Source: Balneolaceae bacterium
Lineage (GTDB): Bacteria > Bacteroidota > Rhodothermia > Balneolales > Balneolaceae
Direction of reading: 5' to 3'
DNA length: 13,382 bases
Assembly (NCBI GenBank): GCA_007123985.1
Contig: SLGA01000108.1
Location: 1-13,382, forward strand
Shown here: positions 6,840 to 13,382 of the stretch, in pieces
How positions within the stretch are numbered: the first letter of the stretch is position 1
Layout: each line of letters starts with the position of its first letter
The notes under the pieces: generated by a model
What the model was told of the DNA's origin: nothing
Database searches by the model: none
What the model saw: only the letters and a program-made list of their open reading frames with translations
Made by a program: the position numbers and the translations under genes

Positions 6840-8288
6840 ATGTCAACAATTTCAAATGAGAAGTACGAGGCTGTGATTGGCCTTGAAGTGCATGCACAAT
6901 TGCTTACCAACAGCAAAGCTTTTGCATCAGTATCACCTCAATACGGCAGTGCTCCAAATAGTCAGGTTACACCCTTATGTTTAGGCCATCCGGGAACATT
7001 ACCGGTTCTAAATGAAAATCTAGTTCGATTTACTATAAAAATGGGGCTGGCAACAAATTGTAAAGTCTCTGAAAAATCCATTTTTGCCCGAAAAAACTAT
7101 TTCTATCCTGATCTCCCCAAAGGTTATCAAATATCTCAGTATGAAACACCTATTTGTTATGGCGGACATATAGATATTGAGCTCGAACAGTACAACAAAA
7201 CGATTGGTATCACACGCATTCATATGGAAGAGGATGCCGGGAAATCAATTCACGATCAGGATCCCTACCACACACTGGTTGATTTAAATCGCGCAGGTAC
7301 TCCGCTTATTGAAATAGTATCTGAACCGGATCTCAGAACTCCTCAGGAAGCCTACGAATACCTCAAGAAAATCAGGCAGATCGTTCAATATCTTGAAATT
7401 TGTGACGGAAACATGGAAGAGGGAAGTTTGCGATGTGATGCTAACGTATCAATAAGGCCCCGCGGTCAAAAAGAGTTGGGTACTCGCACTGAATTGAAAA
7501 ATATGAACTCATTCCGAAATGTTGAAAGAGCAATTACGTATGAAATTGAACGGCAAATTGAGCTGGTAGAATCCGGTGGGGAAGTGGTTCAAAAAACACT
7601 TTTATGGGATCCAAACAAGCTGGAAACACGCGAAATGAGATCTAAGGAGGAAGCACATGATTATCGCTATTTTCCTGAACCGGACTTGCCCCCAATTATT
7701 ATAAATAAAGCTACTCTTGATACAATTCAGGATGAACTGCCGGAACTGCCGTCCATTCGCTATGAACGATTTATAAATGAACTCGGGCTCAATGAAGATG
7801 ATGCGTTTATTTTAACTGAAACTCGTCCACTTGCAGATTATTTTGAAAAATGCATCTCTATCCTGAATGAACCAAAGGCAGTTTCTAATGTAATACTTAC
7901 GGAAGTACTTCGCGTGCTGAATGAAAAAAGTATTGGAATAGAACAATTCAGTATTACCCCTGAAAGGTTAACAGCTTTAATTGCTCTCAAGCAGAATGAC
8001 AAAATCAGTTCGTCTGCCATGCAGACCATTTTCAATGAGATGTTTACAAACAGTGATTCACCCCTCGAACTGGCCGAGAAACTAAACGTACTTCAGGTTT
8101 CAGATTCCGGTTTCCTCGAAGAGATTGTTGATCAGATTATCGAAGCAAATCCTGATGAGGTTACGCGGTATAAAGAGGGAAAAAAAGCGTTGATGGGTTT
8201 TTTCATCGGTCAGGTAATGAAACAATCGAAAGGCAAGGCAAACCCAAAACTTGCCAAGGATATAGTCACCAAAAAATTAGATAATTAA
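6840..8288 (+). CDS. gatB: Aspartyl/glutamyl-tRNA(Asn/Gln) amidotransferase subunit B
   Basis: Subunit of the cytosolic GatCAB complex that converts mischarged Glu-tRNA(Gln) (and Asp-tRNA(Asn)) to the amidated form; GatB binds the tRNA and carries the kinase-like step. Motifs, numbered from this start, are IGLEVHAQL (13-21), FARKNYFYPDLPKGYQISQ (82-100), the signature VDLNRAGTPLIEIVSEP, EEGSLRCDAN and DYRYFPEPDLP. The C-terminal YqeY-like domain ends in GFFIGQVMKQSKGKANPK. I place the start at 6840, giving 482 residues, the usual GatB length. An in-frame ATG at 6732 would add a 36-residue extension unlike any GatB N-terminus. The Cys-rich zinc site seen in some GatBs is not intact (VTPLC in place of VCPVC, with FASVS upstream), as in zinc-less homologues such as Staphylococcus aureus. 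No gatA or gatC is nearby. It is the first gene of the plus-strand run. Confidence 0.96.
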   Translation: MSTISNEKYEAVIGLEVHAQLLTNSKAFASVSPQYGSAPNSQVTPLCLGHPGTLPVLNENLVRFTIKMGLATNCKVSEKSIFARKNYFYPDLPKGYQISQYETPICYGGHIDIELEQYNKTIGITRIHMEEDAGKSIHDQDPYHTLVDLNRAGTPLIEIVSEPDLRTPQEAYEYLKKIRQIVQYLEICDGNMEEGSLRCDANVSIRPRGQKELGTRTELKNMNSFRNVERAITYEIERQIELVESGGEVVQKTLLWDPNKLETREMRSKEEAHDYRYFPEPDLPPIIINKATLDTIQDELPELPSIRYERFINELGLNEDDAFILTETRPLADYFEKCISILNEPKAVSNVILTEVLRVLNEKSIGIEQFSITPERLTALIALKQNDKISSSAMQTIFNEMFTNSDSPLELAEKLNVLQVSDSGFLEEIVDQIIEANPDEVTRYKEGKKALMGFFIGQVMKQSKGKANPKLAKDIVTKKLDN

Positions 8289-8313
8289 GCAGGGTAGAAC
8301 CCCGTAACCGGAT

Positions 8314-9678
8314 ATGACGAAGATCAAATTCTTACTGTTGCTCTCCTTCCTGGTTGTAGCGTTTTCTTGTTCACGAGAAGAACCCGAAATCAGACAATCG
8401 GTACATATTAAGGGACAGATTACAGTTGATGAAGAACTGGATGACAGTTTTGACTACAGCAATATTGAACTGATTTCAAGAGTTCGTTCTGATAGCGAGC
8501 GAACAGATACTCTGTTTTATGCTCAAACAGATCAGCAAGGTTTTTTTTCGGGTGATGCATATTTTGAAAGAGCAGGCCAGTTTCCAGTAATTGTATCGCG
8601 AAATAATAATGTAATGGGTATTATAACACTCGTATTTGCCGATGGCGATACTATTCAAATTAATGCCAAATTACCGCAGTTCAATGAAACAGCTGAAGTT
8701 ACATCCCGCGAAAATGACGTGTTTAACACTTTTGAGCGCGTGGATCGAAGTTTCACAAGAGTAGCCAATTTTATTAATGCAGGATTGATTTCAGCCGATA
8801 GTGTAGGGCTGGAAATTGATAAATGGAGTGATATCTACTGGGAAGTATTTGAAGAATATCCCGGAACGTATGCAGCAAAACTATCCGGAGAGAGTTCCAT
8901 TTCTATTTTAAGAGAATGGAACGATTCGCTAATGGTAGCCAGAACAGAGCTGCTTCTTGGCCAATACAATAGCCTTACTTCGGGTACAAGAGAAGTGTTG
9001 ATTGATTATTATGCTGAAATCGAAGGCCTCGAAGGTGCTCTCCGATTTATCAATAAATTGCAGGATATGGCCCGTTATAAGTCGGATGAGATGGAAATTG
9101 AAATCAACAGGATTGAATTGCTTTTCGACAGCTCCAGAACAGAGGATGCAGCCATCTATCTGGATACATTTAAGCAGAAGTTTTCTGAAAATGACCTTGC
9201 AATGGAGTGGGCCGAAAATAAAAGTTACGATCTTGAGTTCCTTGCACCGGGATATCCCTTTCCTGAACTAACTTTTTTTCTTACGGATGGTGATTCACTT
9301 TCTACGGCAGATCTCGACGGACAGCCGTTTCTAATTGAAATAACCAGACTGGATAATGCCCTGTATCAACAGCAGTTCGACAGAACTATTGCTATTTATC
9401 AGATCTATCGGAATTTTGGGCTTGAGATCATAACTGTACCACTTGGTGCTAACAGGCCTATACTCGACGCATTTTTCTCAGAAAGAGAAAAGCTTTGGCA
9501 TATTGCAGAACCCGGTTCGTTTGATGCCGAACACGTAATTGAAATATTGAACCTGAATCGAGTACCTACGCGATTCCTTGTAGATGCAGACGGTACAATA
9601 ATCAGAAGATATATAGGTAACGAGTATGATGACATTGTAAGAGGTCTGCAGCAAATATCAACATTAACTAACCAATAA
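8314..9678 (+). CDS. Lipoprotein with degenerate thioredoxin-like (TlpA/ResA-type) C-terminal domain
   Basis: A 454-residue envelope lipoprotein. Residues 1-18 are a lipoprotein signal with the lipobox region AFSC and acylation at Cys19. Residues 28-120 look like an N-terminal beta domain of the DUF4369 kind found before TlpA domains in Bacteroidota. Residues 130-305 are a helical, acidic middle part. Residues 312-450 resemble a thioredoxin/TlpA fold: PGYPFPELTFFLTDGDSLS, then LDGQPFLIEI (334-343), and the cis-proline region NRVPTRFLVDADGTIIRRYIG (about 415-435). Where TlpA proteins have WCxxC after the FLIEI strand, this protein reads TRLDNALYQQQF. Cys19 is the only cysteine in the whole sequence, so thiol redox chemistry is excluded; a binding or structural role is more likely. 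It lies 25 nt after gatB and 5 nt before tpiA, probably in the same transcript. Family assignment is by pattern recognition. Confidence 0.8.
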   Translation: MTKIKFLLLLSFLVVAFSCSREEPEIRQSVHIKGQITVDEELDDSFDYSNIELISRVRSDSERTDTLFYAQTDQQGFFSGDAYFERAGQFPVIVSRNNNVMGIITLVFADGDTIQINAKLPQFNETAEVTSRENDVFNTFERVDRSFTRVANFINAGLISADSVGLEIDKWSDIYWEVFEEYPGTYAAKLSGESSISILREWNDSLMVARTELLLGQYNSLTSGTREVLIDYYAEIEGLEGALRFINKLQDMARYKSDEMEIEINRIELLFDSSRTEDAAIYLDTFKQKFSENDLAMEWAENKSYDLEFLAPGYPFPELTFFLTDGDSLSTADLDGQPFLIEITRLDNALYQQQFDRTIAIYQIYRNFGLEIITVPLGANRPILDAFFSEREKLWHIAEPGSFDAEHVIEILNLNRVPTRFLVDADGTIIRRYIGNEYDDIVRGLQQISTLTNQ

Positions 9679-9683
9679 AGACA

Positions 9684-10448
9684 ATGAGAACATTTTTAAT
9701 TGCCGGAAACTGGAAAATGAATGCCGGCCCAACAGACGCCGCAAAATTAGCAAAAGAGATTGTAGAAAACTGGGAAGGAAAGTCTTTTAAATCGGAGGCG
9801 CTGCTTTGCCCTCCATTTATATCAATCCCTGCAGTGCAGCAAGCATTTAATGGATCATCATTTCAAACAGGTTCACAAAATGTATCTGATCAGGATAATG
9901 GCGCCTATACGGGTGAAATTAGCACTACAATGCTTAAAGATGCAGGGTGTACATACGCTATTATCGGTCATTCCGAACGCAGAGAGTATTTTGGAGAAAC
10001 TGATACACTTATTGCTCAAAAAACGAAAAAAACCATCGATGATGGACTAAAAGCAATTCTATGCGTTGGTGAATTGCTGGACGAACGTAAGAGCGGAAAA
10101 CAAGAAGAAGTGGTAGAGAAACAGGTGAATGCGGTTCTTAACCACCTCGGAGAAGATGTATCAGACCATATTGTTATTGCATACGAGCCTGTTTGGGCAA
10201 TTGGAACCGGTGAAACCGCAACACCGGAACAAGCACAGGAGATGCACAAATTTATCCGGTCGCTAATTGAACAAAGCTGGGGTAAAGAAAGTGCAGAGAA
10301 AGTGCGAATTCTCTATGGTGGCAGTATGAAACCTGATAATGCAAAAGAACTGCTGAGCATGCCCGATGTTGACGGTGGTTTAATTGGTGGCGCCAGCCTT
10401 AAAGCCGATAGTTACAGTGAGATTTTGGCTACGGCAGAATCAATATAA
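9684..10448 (+). CDS. tpiA: Triosephosphate isomerase
   Basis: Cytosolic glycolytic/gluconeogenic enzyme interconverting dihydroxyacetone phosphate and glyceraldehyde 3-phosphate. The 254 residues form a full-length TIM barrel. Catalytic residues are present: Asn9 and Lys11 in GNWKMN (8-13), His96 in IGHSERR (94-100), and Glu168 in AYEPVWAIGTG (166-176), which runs into the mobile loop 6. Phosphate-binding motifs YGGS (211-214) and GGASL (235-239) are intact. It starts 5 nt after the lipoprotein stop and ends 6 nt before purD, so it is almost certainly co-transcribed with both. No strong Shine-Dalgarno is visible; AAAGA lies close before the ATG. Nothing unusual is seen. Confidence 0.98.
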   Translation: MRTFLIAGNWKMNAGPTDAAKLAKEIVENWEGKSFKSEALLCPPFISIPAVQQAFNGSSFQTGSQNVSDQDNGAYTGEISTTMLKDAGCTYAIIGHSERREYFGETDTLIAQKTKKTIDDGLKAILCVGELLDERKSGKQEEVVEKQVNAVLNHLGEDVSDHIVIAYEPVWAIGTGETATPEQAQEMHKFIRSLIEQSWGKESAEKVRILYGGSMKPDNAKELLSMPDVDGGLIGGASLKADSYSEILATAESI

Positions 10449-10454
10449 TATTGA

Positions 10455-11750
10455 ATGGATACGTACAACGTTCTTCTTATTGGTGCGGGCGGGAGAGAGC
10501 ACTCCATTGCCTGGAAGCTTGCTCAGTCTGAAAAACTGGGGCAATTATACATTGCTCCAGGTAATCCCGGTACCGCTCAGTTTGGAAAAAATGTAGAACT
10601 TGATATAAATAACTTTGAGGCAGTATCAGAGTTTATAAATAAGGCTGCAGTTGAGCTGGTGGTTGTAGGGCCGGAAGACCCGCTTGTGAACGGAATGGCT
10701 GATTATCTCAGAGAGAGAAACATAGCTGTTTTTGGTCCCGAAAAAAATGCTGCCAGGCTCGAAGGTAGCAAAGAGTTTGCCAAAGAATTTATGTTGAAAT
10801 ACAACATACCCACGGCAGATTTTGCTGTTTTCAGCTCTCTTGATTACGACGATGCCTACAAATTTATCGTGCTGAAAGATACGTATCCGATTGTTCTTAA
10901 GGCGGATGGACTGGCTGCCGGAAAAGGTGTATTTATCTGTAACAGTGAGGAAGAGGTTAAAGAAAGACTTCTGGCCATAAAAAAAGATGAAAAGCTCTCT
11001 GAGGCTGCCAGCCGACTTGTTGTAGAAGAGTTTATGGAAGGTGAGGAAGTCTCTGTTTTTGTTATATCAGATGGTCACACTTCACACATATTGCATTATG
11101 CTCAGGATCATAAACGAATCGGTGATGGTGATACAGGGCTCAACACCGGCGGAATGGGAGCATACTCTCCTGCACCTGTTCTGAACGCATCATTGCTTGA
11201 ACAAATACAGTTTGAAATTATTGATCGCACCATCACCGGGATGCAGCTGGAAGAATCAGCCTATACTGGAATTCTTTATGTTGGCTTAATGATAACCGCC
11301 GACGGTCCAAAAGTAGTTGAATACAATTGTAGATTCGGTGATCCTGAATGCCAGGTGATACTACCTTCGCTTAAAAATGATCTTCTTGATTTGATGATAG
11401 CATCCACAGAGCAGAGACTTGATGAGAAATCCGTTCAGATTGATGATAACTATCGTTGTTGCATTGTGCTTGCAAGCGAAGGTTATCCACAAAGTTATGA
11501 AAAAGGAAAAGTGATATCCGGACTGGATCAATTCGATGACGAAACCCTTGTTTTTCATGCAGGAACCAAAAAGAAAGGCGATAAAATTGTAACCAACGGC
11601 GGAAGAGTACTAAATGTGGTTGCAGGTGGGAAAACGTTACGTGGGGCAATTGAACATGCCTATGAAGCTGTGAAGAAAATCAGCTTTGAAAATTGCTATT
11701 TCAGAAAAGATATTGGCCATAAAGGATTGAAGCGAATCAGTAATTTATAA
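10455..11750 (+). CDS. purD: Phosphoribosylamine--glycine ligase (GAR synthetase)
   Basis: Cytosolic ATP-grasp enzyme for the second step of de novo purine synthesis, joining glycine to phosphoribosylamine to give GAR. It is 431 residues, the normal monofunctional length. Motifs are the N-terminal dinucleotide-like loop IGAGGREHSIAWKL (9-22), VVVGPEDPL (69-77), the ATP-grasp glycine-rich stretch VLKADGLAAGKGV (147-159), HDHK-like AQDHKR (216-221), NTGGMGAYSP (230-239) and the metal-binding VVEYNCRFGDPECQ (287-300). The C-terminal domain includes GGRVLNVVA (382-390). It is not fused to purM or purN. It follows tpiA by 6 nt without a clear ribosome binding site, suggesting coupled expression. 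The next gene begins 58 nt after its stop, and no terminator hairpin is seen in that gap. Confidence 0.97.
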   Translation: MDTYNVLLIGAGGREHSIAWKLAQSEKLGQLYIAPGNPGTAQFGKNVELDINNFEAVSEFINKAAVELVVVGPEDPLVNGMADYLRERNIAVFGPEKNAARLEGSKEFAKEFMLKYNIPTADFAVFSSLDYDDAYKFIVLKDTYPIVLKADGLAAGKGVFICNSEEEVKERLLAIKKDEKLSEAASRLVVEEFMEGEEVSVFVISDGHTSHILHYAQDHKRIGDGDTGLNTGGMGAYSPAPVLNASLLEQIQFEIIDRTITGMQLEESAYTGILYVGLMITADGPKVVEYNCRFGDPECQVILPSLKNDLLDLMIASTEQRLDEKSVQIDDNYRCCIVLASEGYPQSYEKGKVISGLDQFDDETLVFHAGTKKKGDKIVTNGGRVLNVVAGGKTLRGAIEHAYEAVKKISFENCYFRKDIGHKGLKRISNL

Positions 11751-11808
11751 ATTAGACCGGCGTTTCTTTAAACAGTTGCGTTCTCTTACTGTAATCCGTC
11801 TTGTATTT

Positions 11809-12801
11809 ATGATTGGAAACGATTGGCACAATATTATTTTCAACTCCTCAATTTCATTTGCTGATCGTTTCGATGCTGTTTACAGATACCAGATTCAGGC
11901 CAACACGATCTATAAAAATTTCTCAGCTGTTTTTGGCTTGAATGAAAACAGTGAGATCACACCTGAATCAGCTCCGCTACTCCCAATCCGAGCCTTTCAG
12001 ATTGAAACTTTGTACACGGCCGATCATGATTATGAATTGATCTTTAAGAGCAGCGGCACATCAGGGATGCAGCGAAGTACGCATTATATAGCTGATAAAA
12101 GATTATACGAAAGAGCAATTATTCAAGGTTTTTCTGAACACTTCCCTCTGAGTGAATACTCAATACTCTGTTACATGCCGGGTTATTCCGATAATCAGTA
12201 TTCATCTTTAATATGGATGGCCAATTACTTAATTAAAAAGGATAACAGTGGTTTGAGCAGGTTTTTGGATCAATCAGTAAAATTGGATAACTGGATTGAA
12301 AAAGTAGATGAGCTTGGAAGGAAACACATACTGTTTGGAGCAGCTTTTGGCTTGTTGGATATTCTTAAGAATACAAACTACATAAAATCAAAGCCTTTTG
12401 AGATTATCGAAACAGGTGGAATGAAAACCCATCGCAGAGAAATATCGAAAGCAGAACTGCGTAAGATTCTTTCAGAGGGTTATGGTACTAAACAATCGTC
12501 TATACATTCTGAATATGGTATGTGTGAGTTACTGAGCCAGATGTATTCGATTGGTGGTGAATGGTTTACAACACCCCATTGGATGGAAGTAACCATTCGT
12601 AATCCGGATAATCCGCAAGAAATTTGTAAACCGGGAGAAGAAGGAAAGATTGGAATTATCGATCTTGCTAATGTGTATTCCTGCCCATTTTTGCTGACTG
12701 AAGATAAGGGTGTAATGGATCAAGAGGGAAAGTTTAAAGTTTTGGGCCGATGGAACTCTGATGATTTAAGGGGTTGTAATTTTTTAATAGACAGAGATTA
12801 G
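11809..12801 (+). CDS. LuxE-like acyl-protein synthetase / acyltransferase
   Basis: Member of the LuxE branch of adenylate-forming enzymes, which activate a fatty acid with ATP and pass the acyl group to a cysteine for delivery to a LuxC-type reductase. From the ATG at 11809 it has 330 residues. Visible are the nucleotide-binding loop KSSGTSG (80-86), ETGGMKTHRRE (201-211), the adenylation motif HSEYGMCELLSQ (233-244), DLANVYSCPF (285-294) and a C-terminal LGRWNSDDLRGC (312-323), whose Cys323 matches the position of the acyl-accepting cysteine near the C-terminus of LuxE. An earlier in-frame TTG at 11776 would add 11 residues; I prefer the ATG because the family normally starts with a short segment before IFN. 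It lies 5 nt before the LuxC-like gene, so the two likely work as a pair. The substrate and product are unknown, and no luxAB or luxD is in the window. Confidence 0.85.
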   Translation: MIGNDWHNIIFNSSISFADRFDAVYRYQIQANTIYKNFSAVFGLNENSEITPESAPLLPIRAFQIETLYTADHDYELIFKSSGTSGMQRSTHYIADKRLYERAIIQGFSEHFPLSEYSILCYMPGYSDNQYSSLIWMANYLIKKDNSGLSRFLDQSVKLDNWIEKVDELGRKHILFGAAFGLLDILKNTNYIKSKPFEIIETGGMKTHRREISKAELRKILSEGYGTKQSSIHSEYGMCELLSQMYSIGGEWFTTPHWMEVTIRNPDNPQEICKPGEEGKIGIIDLANVYSCPFLLTEDKGVMDQEGKFKVLGRWNSDDLRGCNFLIDRD

Positions 12802-12806
12802 ATTTC

Positions 12807-13382
12807 ATGCAGGTTGAAATGTACATAGAAAAACTTGCCACCACTTTATCGGGCTGGTTTCAACCCGATAACTATGAACTAAAAAGAGCTATTGAACAAA
12901 CAGTTGACGAAGGGTATTTCAGTTTTCCGGACGTTAAACATCAAATACGTACACTTAAACTGGCAACTACATTCAATCAACTCAATAAATGGGCCGAAAT
13001 ATCCGGTTTAAAGATTGGATCACTGAAGCATAAACATATCCTCTGTCTTCATGCCGGTAATTTACCGCTTGTGGGTTTTCAGGATGCTCTATCGGTAATT
13101 ATGACTGGAGGTAATTACTTTGGCAAAATTTCACGAAAAGATCCCTATTTATTGCCAGCATTTCTTGAGTATTATAAACATCATAAAGGAGCAAATGATG
13201 GTAGTGTTGATTGGTGTACAAATCTTGACAATATAACTGTAGAACAAGCTGATGCACTACTGTTTGCCGGTTCTGAAATTTCATCGGGGCAGGTAAAGTC
13301 ACTACTTACCAAGAAACGGATAATTTGTGGCAGCACACCATCTTTAATGCGAACAGCACATTTTTCTGTAGCACTTATCACA
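12807..13382 (+). CDS. LuxC-like acyl-CoA (fatty acyl) reductase, C-terminus cut by window edge
   Basis: The ATG at 12807 opens a frame of 192 codons that runs without a stop to the right edge. The product resembles the LuxC/acyl-CoA reductase family, NADPH-dependent enzymes of the aldehyde dehydrogenase superfamily that reduce activated acyl groups to aldehydes. The best evidence is HAGNLPLVGFQDALSVI (82-98), followed by GKISRKDPYLLPAF (106-119), the conserved core of the Bacteroidota form, and then ADALLFAGSE (147-156), part of the nucleotide-binding fold. The catalytic cysteine lies further on, outside the window, so activity cannot be judged. Family members in this phylum are about 340-350 residues, so a little over half is present. 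It begins 5 nt after the LuxE-like stop, with no clear Shine-Dalgarno, and is presumably translated from the same message. Confidence 0.85.
   Translation, partial: MQVEMYIEKLATTLSGWFQPDNYELKRAIEQTVDEGYFSFPDVKHQIRTLKLATTFNQLNKWAEISGLKIGSLKHKHILCLHAGNLPLVGFQDALSVIMTGGNYFGKISRKDPYLLPAFLEYYKHHKGANDGSVDWCTNLDNITVEQADALLFAGSEISSGQVKSLLTKKRIICGSTPSLMRTAHFSVALIT

Noticed and set aside
8289..8313. Small GGG/CCC hairpin between gatB and the lipoprotein gene
   Set aside because: The stem is only about 3 bp and has no T-tract, so it is not a terminator.
11776..11808. A TTG start at 11776 for the LuxE-like gene
   Set aside because: It adds 11 residues without family support; the ATG at 11809 gives the usual N-terminus.
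13099..13381. Minus-strand reading frames near the right end
   Set aside because: They oppose the LuxC-like frame, which has clear family motifs and stays open to the edge; the antisense products show no recognisable features.

Overview
The window looks like chromosome from a marine or halophilic member of the Bacteroidota / Balneolota-Rhodothermota group. The clearest sign is a secreted protein ending in a type IX secretion (T9SS) sorting domain of the NYPNPFNP...GRKV...G.Y.YR kind. Moderate to low GC, a general lack of strong Shine-Dalgarno sites, and a LuxE-like/LuxC-like pair of the kind found in Bacteroidota fit this. This lineage call is inference from protein style; no rRNA is present. 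I see no tRNA, rRNA, CRISPR array, insertion sequence or phage gene.

Left part (1-1917, minus strand): a two-gene nucleoside-salvage operon. Thymidine kinase (tdk) is followed after 6 nt by a sodium/nucleoside symporter of the CNT family, whose last residues run off the left edge.

Centre (2118-5764, plus strand): diverging from tdk across a 200-bp spacer is a large secreted nuclease (signal peptide, beta-sandwich, HYDIN-like domain, OB-like region, exo/endonuclease/phosphatase catalytic domain, T9SS tail). Its stop codon overlaps the start of agmatine deiminase (aguA) in an ATGA. A secreted DNA/RNA-degrading enzyme beside nucleoside uptake and thymidine phosphorylation suggests a nucleic-acid scavenging neighbourhood. 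A perfect 10-bp hairpin then separates aguA from a convergent minus-strand gene (5820-6617), an exported protein of unknown function made of two copies of a ~121-residue unit.

Right part (6840-13382, plus strand): a tightly spaced run of gatB (amidotransferase subunit B), a lipoprotein with a thioredoxin-like C-terminus that has lost its redox cysteines, tpiA, purD, a LuxE-like acyl-protein synthetase, and a LuxC-like acyl-CoA reductase cut by the right edge. The first genes are mostly ordinary housekeeping. The LuxE/LuxC pair would activate and reduce fatty acyl groups, with no luciferase gene in view.

The most interesting points are the possible extracellular DNA salvage cluster, the thymidine kinase lacking two of its four expected zinc cysteines, the duplicated unknown exported protein with a repeat-rich upstream region, the cysteine-less thioredoxin-like lipoprotein, and the LuxE/LuxC pair. 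None amounts to a demonstrably new system from sequence alone.
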